A stretch of DNA of 64,000 bases from Lachnospiraceae bacterium (GTDB lineage: Bacteria; Bacillota; Clostridia; Lachnospirales; Lachnospiraceae), in contig JAEEXG010000004.1 in the NCBI GenBank assembly GCA_016291405.1, positions 34,891 to 98,890 of the forward strand. The letters run 5' to 3'. The notes beneath the pieces were generated by a model. The model did no database searches. It saw nothing but the letters and a program-made list of their open reading frames with translations, and was not told where the DNA came from. This document shows, piece after piece, positions 61,980 to 64,000 of the stretch. Each line of letters opens with the position of its first letter. The stretch's first letter is position 1. The translations under genes and the position numbers were made by a program.

Positions 61980-62991
61980 TAAATTAATACTCGCCATCGA
62001 GAGTTCTTGCGATGAGACTGCGGCAGCAGTTGTAAAGAACGGAAGAGACGTTTTATCGAATATAATATCTTCACAAATAGACCTTCACACTCTCTACGGA
62101 GGGGTGGTGCCGGAGATAGCATCAAGAAAACACACCGAGCAGATAAATCAGGTTGTGGAGGAAGCACTTAAAGAAGCAAAGGTATCCTTAAAAGATATCG
62201 ATGCAATAGCAGTTACCTATGGCCCCGGACTCGTAGGGGCTCTTTTAGTGGGCGTATCAATGGCAAAAGCCTTAAGCTTTGCCACAAAGATTCCCCTTGT
62301 GGGCGTGCACCACATCGAAGGACATATAAGCGCTAACTACATTGAGAATAAAGATCTTGAACCTCCCTTTGTATGTCTGGTGGTATCAGGCGGTCACTCT
62401 CATTTAGTAAGAGTGCTTGATTACGGAAAGTATGAAATCCTTGGACGAACAAGAGACGACGCTGCGGGAGAAGCCTTTGATAAAGTGGCAAGAGCAATAG
62501 GCTTAGGATATCCCGGCGGTCCTAAAATCGATAAGGTTTCTTATAAAGGAAATCCCGATGCCATTAAGTTTCCAAGAGCCAAGGTTGAAGGCTCCGTTTA
62601 CGACTTTTCTTTCAGCGGACTTAAATCCGCGGTTTTAAACTATTTAAATCAGTGCGAAATGAAGAATGAGCCAATTGTTCAGGAAGACGTGGCGGCTTCT
62701 TTCCAAAAGGCGGTAGTGGATGTGCTTGTGGAGCATTCAATGACTGCCATAAAAGAATTTAATGTAGATAAGTTTGCAATTGCCGGAGGCGTTGCTTCAA
62801 ACTCTCATTTAAGAGATGCTTTGGAAAAAGCATGTAAAGAGGCAGGGGTTTCTTTTTACAAACCATCCCCCATACTTTGCACGGACAACGCGGCAATGAT
62901 AGGCGCAGCCGGATACTACGAATTTATAAACGGTAATGTAAGCGGGTACGACTTAAACGCCATACCCAACTTAAGACTTGGAGAAAGATAA
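61972..62991 (+). CDS. tsaD: tRNA t6A threonylcarbamoyltransferase TsaD
   Basis: A 339-residue catalytic subunit of t6A37 synthesis. [16 protein letters not shown] opens the protein. The metal-binding HHIEGH is near residues 113-118, followed by VSGGHSHLV and the late [15 protein letters not shown] chose the ATG at 61972, because an upstream in-frame start at 61930 lies deep within the preceding gene and adds atypical residues. It overlaps its neighbours by 8 bp and 1 bp. TsaC/Sua5, also needed, is not in the window. Confidence 0.96.
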   Translation: MDDKLILAIESSCDETAAAVVKNGRDVLSNIISSQIDLHTLYGGVVPEIASRKHTEQINQVVEEALKEAKVSLKDIDAIAVTYGPGLVGALLVGVSMAKALSFATKIPLVGVHHIEGHISANYIENKDLEPPFVCLVVSGGHSHLVRVLDYGKYEILGRTRDDAAGEAFDKVARAIGLGYPGGPKIDKVSYKGNPDAIKFPRAKVEGSVYDFSFSGLKSAVLNYLNQCEMKNEPIVQEDVAASFQKAVVDVLVEHSMTAIKEFNVDKFAIAGGVASNSHLRDALEKACKEAGVSFYKPSPILCTDNAAMIGAAGYYEFINGNVSGYDLNAIPNLRLGER

Positions 62992-63683
62992 TGAGACACG
63001 TAGGCATTTTGCTTTCTGCGGGAAAAGGAAAAAGAATGGGGACGGAAACTCCCAAACAGTACATGGACTTGCTTGGCAAGCCCGTGATTTACTATAGCCT
63101 TAAAACCATGCAGGAAAGCTTTCTTTCAGAAATCATAATGGTTGTTTCAAAAGACGACATCGATTATGTGAAGAAAGAAATTGTCGAGAAGTATTCCTTT
63201 AATAAAGTAACGAAAATTGTAGCAGGCGGAGAAGAAAGAAGCGATTCTGTTTATTTGGGGCTAAAGGAAATCGAAAACCCGTCCGATGTATATGTGTACA
63301 TCCATGACGGTGCGCGCCCGATGCTTACACGCGAGCACGTGCTCAATTTAAAAGAAGATGTAGAGTGCTTCGGCACCGCCGTTTTGGGCGTTACTTCAAA
63401 GGACACTGTAAAACTTATAGATGAAGACGGATTTGTAAGAGCAACTCCTAAGAGAGACTACGTGGTTAACGTTCAGACTCCCCAGGTCTTTGTAGCTTCA
63501 GACATTTTGGAAGCCTACGAAGCCTTTTTAAAAGACGAGGGGGCTGTGGTTACCGATGACGCATCTGTAATGGAGGGCTATGGGAAACTCCCGGTTCATA
63601 TTACAAAGGGAAGTTATACCAATATAAAGCTCACTACTCCCGAGGATTTTTTGCTGGCTGAAAAGCTGATAAAAGAAGTTTAA
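62991..63683 (+). CDS. ispD: 2-C-methyl-D-erythritol 4-phosphate cytidylyltransferase IspD
   Basis: A 230-residue enzyme of the MEP isoprenoid pathway that joins CTP and MEP. The nucleotide loop is LLSAGKGKRMGTETPKQYM. The substrate part has VYIHDGARPMLTREHV and RDYVVNVQTPQVF, and the late VTDDASVMEGYG supplies the metal-ligand region. It overlaps tsaD by 1 bp and ends the operon. A terminator-like hairpin follows at once. Confidence 0.95.
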   Translation: MRHVGILLSAGKGKRMGTETPKQYMDLLGKPVIYYSLKTMQESFLSEIIMVVSKDDIDYVKKEIVEKYSFNKVTKIVAGGEERSDSVYLGLKEIENPSDVYVYIHDGARPMLTREHVLNLKEDVECFGTAVLGVTSKDTVKLIDEDGFVRATPKRDYVVNVQTPQVFVASDILEAYEAFLKDEGAVVTDDASVMEGYGKLPVHITKGSYTNIKLTTPEDFLLAEKLIKEV

Positions 63684-63703
63684 AAAATCCAAAGATTTTT
63701 TTG
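63682..63703 (+). terminator. A/T-rich terminator after ispD
   Basis: AAAAAATC (63682-63689) pairs with GATTTTTT around CAAA, ending in a T tract. The stem is A-T rich and only moderately strong. Confidence 0.6.
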
Positions 63704-63712
63704 AAATTCTTG

Positions 63713-63741
63713 TTGACACAAAGCAGTGTTTTTGTTAGTAT
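63713..63741 (+). promoter_or_regulatory. promoter of the serine tRNA genes
   Basis: TTGACA (63713-63718), a 17-bp spacer and TAGTAT (63736-63741), followed by a leader of about 50 nt before the first tRNA. Confidence 0.8.
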
Positions 63742-63798
63742 ATTCCTTGCGCGAAATCAAGTCGATTGACAAGCGCATATATATAGGAAATTAGTTAT

Positions 63799-63884
63799 GG
63801 AGAGGTATCGAAGCGGTCATAACGAGGCGGTCTTGAAAACCGTTTGTCCGAAAGGGCACATGGGTTCGAATCCCATCCTCTCCG
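63799..63884 (+). tRNA. tRNA-Ser (anticodon UGA)
   Basis: GGAGAGG (63799-63805) pairs with CCTCTCC (63877-63883), with discriminator G at 63884. The anticodon loop CTTGAAA between CGGT and ACCG gives TGA. A long variable arm (GTCC-GAAA-GGGC) and the TGGGTTCGAATCCCA T arm confirm class II tRNA-Ser. CCA is not encoded. Confidence 0.95.
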
Positions 63885-63920
63885 CTCGGCATTTTGAATA
63901 TCGTAAGAATTCAAGCTTTT

Positions 63921-64000
63921 GGAGAAGTACTCAAGAGGTTGAAGAGACACCCCTGGAAAGGGTGCAGGTCGTTAATAGCGGCGCGAGGGTTCAAATCCCT
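63921..64000 (+). tRNA. tRNA-Ser (anticodon GGA), cut by window edge
   Basis: The 5' acceptor GGAGAAG begins at 63921. The loop CTGGAAA between CACCC and GGGTG gives anticodon GGA. The long variable arm and GAGGGTTCAAATCCCT T arm are present. The 3' acceptor strand lies past the window. It is probably co-transcribed with the preceding tRNA-Ser. Confidence 0.92.

Overview
This window looks like a chromosomal segment of a butyrate-producing Lachnospiraceae bacterium, probably close to Butyrivibrio or Pseudobutyrivibrio. The genus is inference from gene content and was not tested by a search. Supporting points are the low-to-moderate GC coding style, strong AGGAGG ribosome sites, a linked thl-crt-hbd-bcd-etfB-etfA block, a ptb-buk pair, a reverse rubrerythrin, chemoreceptors, a flagellin, and several protein families typical of Clostridia (DUF4364, YqhQ, DUF975).

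Layout. 1-7245: housekeeping genes including rho, a PAP2 phosphatase, rpmE, yqhQ, prmC, prfA and a metal exporter. 7246-15772: a hybrid sensor kinase, an acyltransferase with a glutamate-type symporter, a large chemoreceptor with tandem Cache repeats, and reverse rubrerythrin. 15848-16357: a sigma-A promoter, a c-di-GMP-I riboswitch, about 300 nt of further structured RNA and a terminator, followed by a zinc-ribbon gene. 16868-19674: folA, a GNAT acetyltransferase, a greA-type factor and a divergent EPSP-synthase-like gene, tightly packed. 19733-25989: a propeller/solute-binding lipoprotein, a lone flagellin diverging from trxB, an NlpC/P60 hydrolase, a DnaA-box-bearing intergenic region and hpf. 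26141-30913: an envelope operon (DedA, glycosyltransferase, OmpR regulator, kinase, TraX).

30914-42492 is the fermentation core. The six-gene operon converts acetyl-CoA to butyryl-CoA. About 3 kb further on, ptb-buk converts butyryl-CoA to butyrate plus ATP. An SGNH esterase and a chemoreceptor lie between the two. 42532-46298: secA and prfB. 46372-50045: two small membrane proteins and tex. 50113-57040: a TRAP transporter, a LytS-type kinase, an AraC-type regulator and a second, membrane-anchored TRAP binding protein. 57079-58446: an FMN riboswitch controlling ribU and a stand-alone riboflavin kinase. 58844-63703: a tsaE-tsaB-rimI-rnz-(unknown)-tsaD-ispD operon. The window closes with two serine tRNA genes, the second cut by the edge.

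The strongest unexplained signals are noncoding. (1) The c-di-GMP aptamer is followed by an unclassified hairpin-rich RNA. (2) Two about 295-bp elements at 37500-37794 and 58459-58754 share one architecture: three forward and two inverted 34-bp units on a 71-bp pitch, with the same offsets at both loci. (3) A nested, cloverleaf-shaped palindrome fills the ptb-buk leader. (4) GC-rich nested palindromes lie upstream of thl. (5) Perfect DnaA boxes lie in the hpf upstream region although dnaA is not in the window.
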